A model generated the notes under the pieces. That model saw nothing but the letters and a program-made list of their open reading frames with translations. It was not told where the DNA came from and did not search any database. From contig JAQAZP010000003.1 in the NCBI GenBank assembly GCA_032127265.1, positions 1 to 12,090 of the forward strand: 12,090 nt of DNA. Reading direction: 5' to 3'. Below are positions 6,874 through 12,090 of the stretch, piece after piece. This DNA is from JAQAZP01 sp032127265. GTDB lineage: Bacteria; Acidobacteriota; JAQAZP01. The position numbers were made by a program, and so were the translations under genes. Position 1 is the stretch's first letter. Each line of letters starts with the position of its first letter.

Positions 6874-7161
6874 ATGAGCAAAGAGAAGGACAGCGACTTC
6901 CGGCACGAATCCCTCCAGGACCGGATCTCCATCGAACAGTATCTGGAAGCACTGAACAGGGGGTTTTCCTCGGGCCAGCTGAAGTTCACCAACGAGGACG
7001 GCGAGATTGAGCTCAATCCCCGGGGGCTGGTCAACTTCGAGGTCCGGGCCAGCAAGAAGCAGGACCGCGCCCGGCTGACCCTGAAGTTCAGCTGGAAGGA
7101 CGGGGACGTCAAAGCGGACAACGGCAACGGCCGGCTGCAGATCAACGGCGAGCACGACTGA
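6874..7161 (+). CDS. Amphi-Trp domain protein (single domain)
   Basis: The 95-residue product consists almost only of an amphi-Trp domain: FRHESLQDRISIEQYLEALNRGFSSGQL, then NEDGEIELNPRGLVNFEVRAS, then KQDRARLTLKFSWKDGD, with tryptophan W74 in the last strand. It aligns in layout with the C-terminal half of the preceding protein: helix with YL/YFEAL, short acidic turn, LxPxGL, paired strands and a terminal aromatic strand. The start at ATG 6874 (MSKEKDSDF) is preferred over the in-frame ATG 6769, which lies inside the previous gene and would add an unrelated basic peptide; the ribosome site before 6874 is weak (GAGA). Its stop TGA (7159-7161) overlaps the ribosome site of the PhoU-kinase gene, so translation of the two is probably coupled. 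The role is unknown. Confidence 0.85.
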   Translation: MSKEKDSDFRHESLQDRISIEQYLEALNRGFSSGQLKFTNEDGEIELNPRGLVNFEVRASKKQDRARLTLKFSWKDGDVKADNGNGRLQINGEHD

Positions 7162-7169
7162 GGGCTGAT

Positions 7170-8237
7170 ATGCTGTCCCGCATCGGCGTGGAGGACAATC
7201 TCCGCTTCCAGATTCTCGAGGTTCGCAAACAGCTCAAGCGAATCAACGCCTACCTCCGCAAACCCTCACCATCCGACCTTGAAAAGATCAGCGCCGGCGA
7301 CGACTACATCGACAATCTGAAGCGGATCATTCACCGCAAGAGCTACACCGCGGCCGCGGAGGAGCACGGCAACGACAGCCCGCCGGTGGATCTCCTCCGG
7401 GCGGTGAACGTGGTGGCCACCAACCTGGAGCGGATCTCCGACTTCTGCGAGGACATCGCCGACCAGGTGGCTCACATCGAAGATCCGAAACTTCTCCGCG
7501 GCACCGACTTCCGCCCCCTGGTGGACCAGGTGGTGACCGGCCTCGACCTGGTGGAGAAGGCCTTCTTCCGGATGGATGTGCAGGTAGCGCTCGGGGTCTG
7601 CCGCATCGAAGCCGAGATGGACCGGGTCTACGACCGCAGTTTCAATGCCTGTCTCGACGTGATGCGGGAGGGCGGCAACATCCAGGGCCAGGTGACGATC
7701 ATCTTCATCCACCACTACTTCGAACGGATGGGGGACGCCCTGCTGAATATCGGCGAGGCGATCATCAGCGCCGCCCTGGGCGAGCGGATCAAGATCGATC
7801 AATTCCACGAGCTGGAAGATTCTCTGGAAGCGGGAGAGCTTGACAACCACGCCGGCGAGGTCACCCTGCGGGCCATCGGTGAAACCCGCTCCGGCTGCCG
7901 GATCGACGAGGTCCGGGACGGGTCGACCGGCGACCGGTCGATCATCTTCAAGTCGGGCCGCAGGAAAAAACTGCTTGAGGAGAAGGAGTGCATCGAACGG
8001 TGGCACCAGGTGCAGCCCGGGATCGCGCCAAAGATCCACTCCTACCACGAGGGCAAGGAGCACAGCTCTCTGCTCGTTGAGTATCTGCCGGGGAGCACCC
8101 TGGAGGCGACGCTTCTTCAGGGAAGAATCCGGGATCTCGACCCGGCCCTGGACGGCCTCTTCGCGGCGCTGACCGGGATATATGGGACCAGACGCGGGAA
8201 GACGAGAAGCGGCCGGCCCGTTTCATCGACCAGCTGA
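7170..8237 (+). CDS. PhoU-like domain fused to kinase N-lobe (5' part of a frameshifted PhoU-APH gene)
   Basis: ATG 7170 has GAGG six bases upstream. Residues about 8-210 form a PhoU-like helical bundle, shown by two copies of the acidic motif: NLERISDFCEDIADQV (85-100) and YFERMGDALLNIGEAI (183-198). PhoU proteins sense phosphate status and bind metal through such motifs. From about residue 230 it becomes the N-lobe of an aminoglycoside/choline-kinase-type phosphotransferase: DRSIIFKSGRRKKLLEEKE (255-273) with candidate ATP-binding Lys261, then the hinge SSLLVEYLPGSTLEATL (299-315). Genuine sequence ends near residue 337, at the ATATAT run (8178-8183); the last 18 residues to the stop at 8237 are out of frame. 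The catalytic C-lobe continues in the frame of 8246-8806. Restored, the protein would have 544 residues. As given, this piece lacks the catalytic residues. Confidence 0.85.
   Translation: MLSRIGVEDNLRFQILEVRKQLKRINAYLRKPSPSDLEKISAGDDYIDNLKRIIHRKSYTAAAEEHGNDSPPVDLLRAVNVVATNLERISDFCEDIADQVAHIEDPKLLRGTDFRPLVDQVVTGLDLVEKAFFRMDVQVALGVCRIEAEMDRVYDRSFNACLDVMREGGNIQGQVTIIFIHHYFERMGDALLNIGEAIISAALGERIKIDQFHELEDSLEAGELDNHAGEVTLRAIGETRSGCRIDEVRDGSTGDRSIIFKSGRRKKLLEEKECIERWHQVQPGIAPKIHSYHEGKEHSSLLVEYLPGSTLEATLLQGRIRDLDPALDGLFAALTGIYGTRRGKTRSGRPVSSTS
8178..8183 (+). other. Frameshift site: ATATAT dinucleotide run
   Basis: The reading GGG ATA TAT GGG ACC goes out of frame here. Removing one AT unit gives GGG ATA TGG GAC CAG, that is GIWDQTREDEKRPARF, which runs directly into the catalytic lobe. 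The shift is therefore +2 bases in a three-unit AT repeat. There is no classical slippery heptamer or obvious downstream pseudoknot, so a mutation or sequencing/assembly error is more likely than programmed frameshifting. Confidence 0.8.
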
Positions 8238-8245
8238 CGGCCAGG

Positions 8246-8806
8246 ATGGATGATGTCTACGCCGTGCACCCCAGGTTCCGCCTGACCAGCGGCAGCATCG
8301 GAGGCCTGGAAGCACCGTCTTTTGAGGAGCTGATAACACGGGCAAGGAAACTGGAGAAGAAACTTCCACCGCCGTTCTCGGTGCTGGGCCACGGTGATTT
8401 CAACGTGGACAACGTGATCTTCGACCCCGAACGCAAGGAGATCCACTTCATCGACCTGCACCGTTCCCGGTTGATGGACTACGTCCAGGATATTTCGGTT
8501 TTTCTTGTCTCCTGCCAGCGGCTGCAGGTCTTCGAGGAACCGGTGCGACGGAGGATTTCCCACACCACGCTCCGTGTCTTCGACTTCGCCCACAGCTACG
8601 CAGCGGAAAGCGGCGATGAAACCTTCAGCGCCAGGCTGGCCCTGGGCCTGGCCAGATCATTCGCCAGTTCCACCCGCTTCATCCTCGACCGCAAGCAGGC
8701 CAAGGCCATGTTCCTCCGCTCGCGCTACCTTCTCGAACGCCTGCTGGCCGCGGATCCGAAACAGCTGCGCCGTTTCTCCATTCCCCGCGAGATTCTGGTG
8801 GACTGA
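8246..8806 (+). CDS. APH/choline-kinase-type phosphotransferase catalytic lobe (3' part of the PhoU-APH gene)
   Basis: This frame carries the catalytic half of the fused kinase. GHGDFNVDN (residues 48-56 from ATG 8246) is the catalytic loop HGDxxxxN with Asp51 as the base, and IHFIDLHRS (66-74) is the metal-binding IDxx segment. A helical C-terminal part follows to REILVD. Coding in this frame really begins near 8176, at the frameshift, and the ATG at 8246 has no clear ribosome site, so it is probably not an independent gene. The phosphate acceptor is unknown; family members phosphorylate aminoglycosides, choline, homoserine, sugars or proteins. Neighbouring amphi-Trp proteins are possible partners or substrates. 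The gene ends with TGA followed at once by TAG, and I see no strong terminator directly after it. Confidence 0.82.
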   Translation: MDDVYAVHPRFRLTSGSIGGLEAPSFEELITRARKLEKKLPPPFSVLGHGDFNVDNVIFDPERKEIHFIDLHRSRLMDYVQDISVFLVSCQRLQVFEEPVRRRISHTTLRVFDFAHSYAAESGDETFSARLALGLARSFASSTRFILDRKQAKAMFLRSRYLLERLLAADPKQLRRFSIPREILVD

Positions 8807-9053
8807 TAGCTCGACCAATGTAAACCCGGCGTTCACCCGACATCGATATGTCCGAAGATGACGACAGCACCGCTTCGGGTATTTGACGACCATTGCCAAA
8901 CCCGCGGTTTCACCGAGTGCACCCACCGTGCATCTCGCTGCCCATTTCTCCCCGGCACAGCCAGGCTCACAGCCCGAAATACCGCCCCAATGAAGCCGGA
9001 ATCAATTCAAAATATGACATTTAATCTCCAGGGCGGTGCTGTTTGTGTCCACA

Positions 9054-9070
9054 ATTGATCGATAATCAAT
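9054..9070. repeat. Perfect 6-base inverted repeat
   Basis: ATTGAT (9054-9059) and ATCAAT (9065-9070) flank CGATA. It lies upstream of the DUF4197 remnant and could be an old operator of that gene. A longer-range pair, ACCGCCC (8981-8987) with GGGCGGT (9031-9037), lies just before it. Short repeats like these can occur by chance. Confidence 0.3.
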
Positions 9071-9149
9071 ACGGTTTTGAGGCGTGCTGGCATTGTCCCG
9101 GCTCTCCACCCTTCCGGCCGGCGACCCCAAAGATCGCTGCACACCGCAG

Positions 9150-9266
9150 GACGGCCTGCGGGAGACACTTCAAGTGGGCACTGCCCGGGCGCTCCGGGCC
9201 GTCGGGGCCGGGCAGTTGGTGGACCGATTCGTCAACAGTATGAACCGGGCTGCCAAGGCGGCGGCG
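9150..9266 (+). pseudogene. Remnant of a DUF4197-family gene with internal deletion
   Basis: The frame reads DGLRETLQVGTARA followed directly by LRAVGAGQLVDRFVNSMNRAAKAAA. From memory, the first segment resembles the start of the DUF4197 domain (GLKEAL-x-VGTxxAV) and the second a later conserved segment (LRxxGxGxxVDxFxxSMNRAAExAA), with a few dozen residues normally between them. An in-frame internal deletion is therefore likely. Family members are about 220 residues long with a signal peptide; here the upstream sequence shows no good start or export signal, and downstream the match stops at once. DUF4197 proteins are exported and of unknown function. The residue pattern is specific enough to suggest homology, but I cannot run a profile search. 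Confidence 0.5.
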
Positions 9267-9350
9267 GGCACCAGCAATCCGCGAAAGTATCCTTCACGAA
9301 CAGAAAATAAGCATCAAAATACCAACTGTGTGAAAACGGTTTCTCATTTC

Positions 9351-9364
9351 TCTCCGGCCGGAGA
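9351..9364. repeat. 14-base perfect palindrome, candidate operator
   Basis: TCTCCGGCCGGAGA is its own reverse complement. It lies about 75 bases upstream of the sigma-54-like -24 box at 9439, a plausible position for an enhancer-binding activator. A second inverted repeat, GATGG-CCCG-CCATC (9416-9429), lies directly before the promoter. The palindrome is seen directly; the role is inference. Confidence 0.4.
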
Positions 9365-9436
9365 TCGACAAATCTATCTTCAGGCTATATCTCATTACAA
9401 ATAAATCACTTGCCCGATGGCCCGCCATCATGATCA

Positions 9437-9453
9437 TTGGCATAGAGATTGCA
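9437..9453 (+). promoter_or_regulatory. Candidate sigma-54 (-24/-12) promoter
   Basis: TTGGCATAGAGATTGCA fits the RpoN pattern TTGGCAC-N-TTGCA: the -24 GG (9439-9440) and -12 GC (9451-9452) are separated by exactly ten bases. The expected start of transcription is near 9463-9464. Transcription would need an enhancer-binding ATPase, for which the upstream palindrome is a candidate site. It could drive a short RNA ending at the terminator at 9596-9623, or read through into the secreted-protein gene. Confidence 0.5.
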
Positions 9454-9463
9454 AATAATCAAA

Positions 9464-9623
9464 GCAGATAAGTGTTGATGAGAGCGCTCGTCCACTTTTT
9501 TCCGTCTCTTTTACATCGAATCCAGCGAATTCTGCCGTAGTGGCAATATTTTGTGGTGGCTATTTGTCCAGCGTTGATCTGAACCGTGGGATTTCGGCAG
9601 TACGCTTGCGTACTCGCCTTTTT
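9464..9623 (+). ncRNA. Candidate small RNA between sigma-54-like promoter and terminator
   Basis: About 160 nt are bounded by a -24/-12 promoter-like site and a good intrinsic terminator, with no coding frame that I can support inside. It contains the palindrome GAGCGCTC near its 5' end and U-rich single-stranded stretches (CTTTTTTCC, TCTTTT). I do not recognise an RNA family. It could instead be an attenuated leader of the downstream gene. Confidence 0.25.
9596..9623 (+). terminator. Intrinsic (Rho-independent) terminator
   Basis: GGC-AGTACG pairs with CGTACT-C-GCC around a stable CTTG tetraloop (nine base pairs with one bulged C, 9596-9618). TTTTT (9619-9623) follows at once. The T run is only on the plus-strand side, so it terminates plus-strand transcription. 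It lies 790 bases after the kinase gene and 221 before the secreted-protein gene. Confidence 0.75.
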
Positions 9624-9716
9624 ATTGGACCGGATGCCGTGAGTGATTGCCTTGCCTGAAGCTTTGGGCTAAACCTCACCATTCGATGAGTCCCTAATTA
9701 ATTTCAGGAGACAGGC

Positions 9717-9840
9717 GAAAGGAGGTCATACGGGTTCTGTCTTTCTGCAGTAAAGTTCGAAGGGTTCAGCAATATGTTCCCAACCCTGAAGCGCCCCGGC
9801 TTCCTCCGTAACGGCCGGAAGCGCTTAACTCCACAGGAGA
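9717..9840 (+). promoter_or_regulatory. Structured leader of the secreted-protein gene, with orphan Shine-Dalgarno
   Basis: Two hairpins lie back to back. AGGGTT (9761-9766) pairs with AACCCT (9782-9787). AAGCGC plus CCGGC (9789-9800) pairs with GCCGG and GCGCTT (9814-9826). They end nine bases before the true ribosome site AGGAG (9835-9839). A full-strength AAAGGAGGT (9718-9726) lies upstream with no ATG, GTG or TTG at usable distance. No known riboswitch class fits. It may control translation or mRNA stability. Confidence 0.4.
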
Positions 9841-9844
9841 AGCA

Positions 9845-12090
9845 ATGAAGACTCGAATTCTGATCGCGTTTCTGCTCGTCGTTGGCCTCGGCGCCACCGG
9901 CGCCATGGCCGCCAACTACACCGTCTACCCCACCGTGGAGACCCACGGCACGGGATACACCAACAACTCGGTTAAAACCGGCGGCGAAGCCCTGGTCTGG
10001 GGCGGCGTCAGCACCGGCACCGTCAGAAAGCAGAACGGCTACTTCAAGTTCGACATCGCCGCGGTGCCCGATGCCACCGTGCCGACCTCGGTGGAATTCC
10101 ACTTCTACGTCAACGCCGCCAACTGGCCCTACTGGAGCGTCACCCCGGTGACTCTCGACCCGAACCCGATCGGCACCACGGCAGCCGCGCTCTGGGCCGA
10201 CGTTCAGGCCGAAGCCAGTATCGGCTACTACAACTACCAGAGTGAGAGCAGCGCCTACGGCGCGGGCTGGAAGATGCTCGAGCTGGGCGGCCCCGCCCTC
10301 ACCAACCTCACCGCGGCGCTGGCCCAGAACTGGTTCGCCCTCGGCGCGGCTGACCGTGACGGCACGGCCACCTACTACCTGGAGATCGACGGCAACACCG
10401 ATGTCAACATTCCCTACCTGGTGATCTCCGACGATCCAATCTATGATCCGCCCACCGGCCTGACCTGCGCCGAGAACCTGGGCGATGTGGACCTGACGTG
10501 GACCAACGGGTCGGTCTACGATTCCATCGAGGTCTACGACGGCGCCACCCTGGTGGACACCATCCTCGGCACCGACGTTGCCTACACGGTTGTTGCCCCG
10601 GCTATGGGCGCGCACTGTTACACCGTCTGCGGGATCATCAACTCGATCTCCTACTGCAGCGCCGAGTGCTGCCTCTACATCGGCACCTGCGAAGACGCGA
10701 CGGTCGATCTCGGATCAGTGGGCTGCCCCGGGACGTTGACCGCCTCGGGCGACACCACCGGCGCCTACAACTTCTGCGGCAACCTGGCCGGTGACAACTT
10801 CTACAGCTTCACCGTCACCTCAGCCGGCAACTTCACCATCACCACCTGCGGCGCGGGAACCAGTTTCGACACCTATATCCGTCTCTACGACGACACCTGC
10901 TGCGGCAACCAGATCGCCTTTGACGACGACGATCCCACCTGCACCTACGGTACGCTGCAGTCGCGGATCGACGCGGTGGATCTCTTCCCCGGCACTTACT
11001 ACGTTCAGGTGGAGGGCTACAGCTCCGGCGCGGGCACCTACGACCTGACCATCGACTGTCTCAACTCGCTGATCATCCCGCCCACCGATCTGGTCTGTAC
11101 CGAGAACGGAGCAGACGTCGATCTGGCATGGATGAACAACGACACCTACGACAGCATCGATATCTATGACGGCGACACCCTGGTGGACACCGTCCTCGGG
11201 AGCGACACCACCTATACCGTGGTGGGCGTGACCAAGGGTGCACACTGCTGGCACATCTGCGGCGTAGTGGCCGTTGAGTCGTTCTGCAGCAACGACTGCT
11301 GCCTGATCTTCGGCTACGACAACGTCGACCTGCTCTGGGACTTCGAGGCTGGCGACGGCGGTTTCGTCACCGACGGCACCAGTGGCTGGCAGTGGGGCGC
11401 TCCCTCCTACGGCCCGTGCTTCGACACGGCGGACGGCAACGTCTGGGCCACCAACCTCGACGGCGACTACGTCAACTCCAGTTGCCTGCTGCTCGACACG
11501 CCGGTCATCGAGATGGGCGACAAGGGCGGATACATCTGCATCGACCACTGCTACGACACCGAGTTCAGCTATGACGGCGGCGTGGTCTGGTTCACCACCG
11601 ACGGTGCGACCTACGCCAACATCGCGCCGATCAATGGCTACGATGACGACGCCCTCGTCGCCACCGGTTGCGCGTTCGCCGCTGGCGAGCCTGGTTTCTC
11701 CGGCTCTTCCGACGGCTGGGTCACCGACTGCTGGGAGCTCCTCGACCAGGATTACATCGACTACGGTGTGGCCATGCGCTTCGCCTTCGGTTCGGACAGC
11801 TCGATTGCTTACAGTGGCTGGCTGATCGACAACATCACCGTCTACCGCAACATGCCGCCGGACGGTCCCATCGACTGTGACTACACCGTTCTCCCGGCTA
11901 CTGGCACCGTGCCCTTCCAGGTGCTGCACCGGATCACCCTGACCAACAACCTCACCGGTGGACAGGTTTACACCCGCCGCGTCGCCGCCCGGCTGAAGGT
12001 GACCATCGGCAACGGCACGAGCTACAACCCGTGGCGCACCGGTTTCACCAACGTCCAGCCGGGTTCGTTCTACTTCACGCAGTTCCCGGT
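9845..12090 (+). CDS. Large exported multidomain protein, Cys-rich, partial (open at window end)
   Basis: From ATG 9845 (AGGAG five bases upstream) the frame stays open for 748 codons to the window edge. Residues 1-22 are a clear signal peptide (MKTRILIAFLLVVGLGATGAMA). Residues about 24-195 are beta-rich and resemble DNRLRE/CBM96-type domains (KQNGYFKFDIAAVPDATVP). Residues 202-277 and 412-487 are two 76-residue Fn3-like copies with six conserved cysteines. Residues 283-405 resemble a PPC domain (DNFYSFTVTSAGNFTITTC, SFDTYIRLYDD, LFPGTYYVQVEGYSS). Residues about 492-669 resemble a MAM/jelly-roll domain of secreted peptidases (LLWDFEAGDGGFVTDGTSGWQWGAP, SGWLIDNITVYRN). A further beta domain follows (FQVLHRITLTNNLTGGQVYTRRVAARL). 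No catalytic domain is visible. A surface or adhesive role is inferred. Antisense frames here are shadows: only this frame has start, ribosome site and export signal. Confidence 0.9.
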   Translation, partial: MKTRILIAFLLVVGLGATGAMAANYTVYPTVETHGTGYTNNSVKTGGEALVWGGVSTGTVRKQNGYFKFDIAAVPDATVPTSVEFHFYVNAANWPYWSVTPVTLDPNPIGTTAAALWADVQAEASIGYYNYQSESSAYGAGWKMLELGGPALTNLTAALAQNWFALGAADRDGTATYYLEIDGNTDVNIPYLVISDDPIYDPPTGLTCAENLGDVDLTWTNGSVYDSIEVYDGATLVDTILGTDVAYTVVAPAMGAHCYTVCGIINSISYCSAECCLYIGTCEDATVDLGSVGCPGTLTASGDTTGAYNFCGNLAGDNFYSFTVTSAGNFTITTCGAGTSFDTYIRLYDDTCCGNQIAFDDDDPTCTYGTLQSRIDAVDLFPGTYYVQVEGYSSGAGTYDLTIDCLNSLIIPPTDLVCTENGADVDLAWMNNDTYDSIDIYDGDTLVDTVLGSDTTYTVVGVTKGAHCWHICGVVAVESFCSNDCCLIFGYDNVDLLWDFEAGDGGFVTDGTSGWQWGAPSYGPCFDTADGNVWATNLDGDYVNSSCLLLDTPVIEMGDKGGYICIDHCYDTEFSYDGGVVWFTTDGATYANIAPINGYDDDALVATGCAFAAGEPGFSGSSDGWVTDCWELLDQDYIDYGVAMRFAFGSDSSIAYSGWLIDNITVYRNMPPDGPIDCDYTVLPATGTVPFQVLHRITLTNNLTGGQVYTRRVAARLKVTIGNGTSYNPWRTGFTNVQPGSFYFTQFP

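Larger units (their letters stand above)
8807..9844. other. Intergenic region of about 1 kb without an intact gene
   Basis: No complete gene is convincing here on either strand, and base composition is more AT-rich and patchy than in the genes. It holds a decayed DUF4197 fragment (9150-9266), several inverted repeats (8981-8987 with 9031-9037; 9054-9070; 9351-9364; 9416-9429), a sigma-54-like promoter (9437-9453), an intrinsic terminator (9596-9623) and a structured leader (9717-9840). Within 8830-9050 and 9270-9350 I see nothing further that I can support. Confidence 0.7.

Noticed and set aside
8169..8245. Programmed -1 ribosomal frameshift in the PhoU-kinase gene
   Set aside because: No X-XXY-YYZ slippery heptamer or stable downstream structure is seen. 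A two-base expansion of ATATAT explains the break more simply.
9676..9725. Hammerhead-like pieces CGATGAGTCC ... GAAA in the leader of the secreted protein
   Set aside because: The invariant CUGANGA core is not present (only CGAUGA), and the stem between the pieces does not pair well.
9660..9830. Cyclic-di-GMP (GEMM) riboswitch in the same leader
   Set aside because: Short resemblances such as GGGCTAAACC exist, but the conserved GCAAAG-type core and tetraloop-receptor arrangement are missing.
9704..11929. Long minus-strand frames (303 and 369 codons) opposite the secreted protein
   Set aside because: The plus-strand frame from 9845 has a ribosome site, signal peptide, repeated cysteine pattern and no stop. 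The antisense products are low-information, V/G/D-rich shadows.
1..12090. CRISPR arrays, tRNA or rRNA genes, insertion sequences
   Set aside because: I saw no regularly spaced direct repeats, no tRNA-like cloverleaf with conserved TTCGA arm, no rRNA segments and no transposase-like frame.

Overview
The window is a GC-rich bacterial segment from an envelope with two membranes: it encodes a TolC-type outer-membrane efflux channel, a membrane-fusion lipoprotein and a large secreted protein. Amphi-Trp domain proteins, a probable sigma-54 promoter and a multidomain, Cys-rich exported protein fit a deltaproteobacterium-like lineage or one of the less-studied Gram-negative phyla. I cannot fix the phylum from sequence alone.

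Positions 1-5798, minus strand: a compact operon, read right to left. The order is membrane-fusion lipoprotein (4812-5798), ABC ATPase 1 (3817-4815), TolC-like channel (2447-3817), ABC ATPase 2 (1437-2423), ABC-2 permease 1 (310-1440) and ABC-2 permease 2 (1-313, cut by the window edge). Most junctions are start/stop overlaps of 1-4 bases, so translation is probably coupled. Together they form a complete YbhGFSR-like tripartite drug or toxicant exporter. It differs from the E. coli layout in having two separate ATPases with the outer-membrane channel gene between them. A good extended -10 promoter for the operon lies at 5863-5891.

Positions 5859-8806, plus strand: a small unrecognised gene, an AT-rich promoter region, two amphi-Trp domain proteins in tandem (the first with a very lysine-rich N-terminal arm), and a gene joining a PhoU-like domain to an aminoglycoside/choline-kinase-type phosphotransferase. 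The fusion gene is split by a 2-base expansion in an ATATAT run at 8178-8183. From memory, amphi-Trp proteins are linked to the GAK gene neighbourhood (ATP-grasp, amphi-Trp, HprK-like kinase). This cluster may be a variant in which a PhoU-kinase takes the kinase role, which makes it the most interesting part of the window.

Positions 8807-9844: about 1 kb without an intact gene. It holds the decayed remnant of a DUF4197-family gene (about 9150-9266), a 14-base perfect palindrome, a sigma-54-type -24/-12 promoter (9437-9453), an intrinsic terminator (9596-9623) and a structured leader in front of the next gene. The promoter and terminator could delimit a small RNA of about 160 nt.

Position 9845 to the end, plus strand: a large exported protein, still open at the window edge after 748 codons. 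It has a signal peptide, a beta-sandwich-like N-terminal domain, two copies of a Cys-rich Fn3-like module flanking a PPC-like domain, and a MAM/jelly-roll-like domain. It probably acts at the cell surface or outside the cell.
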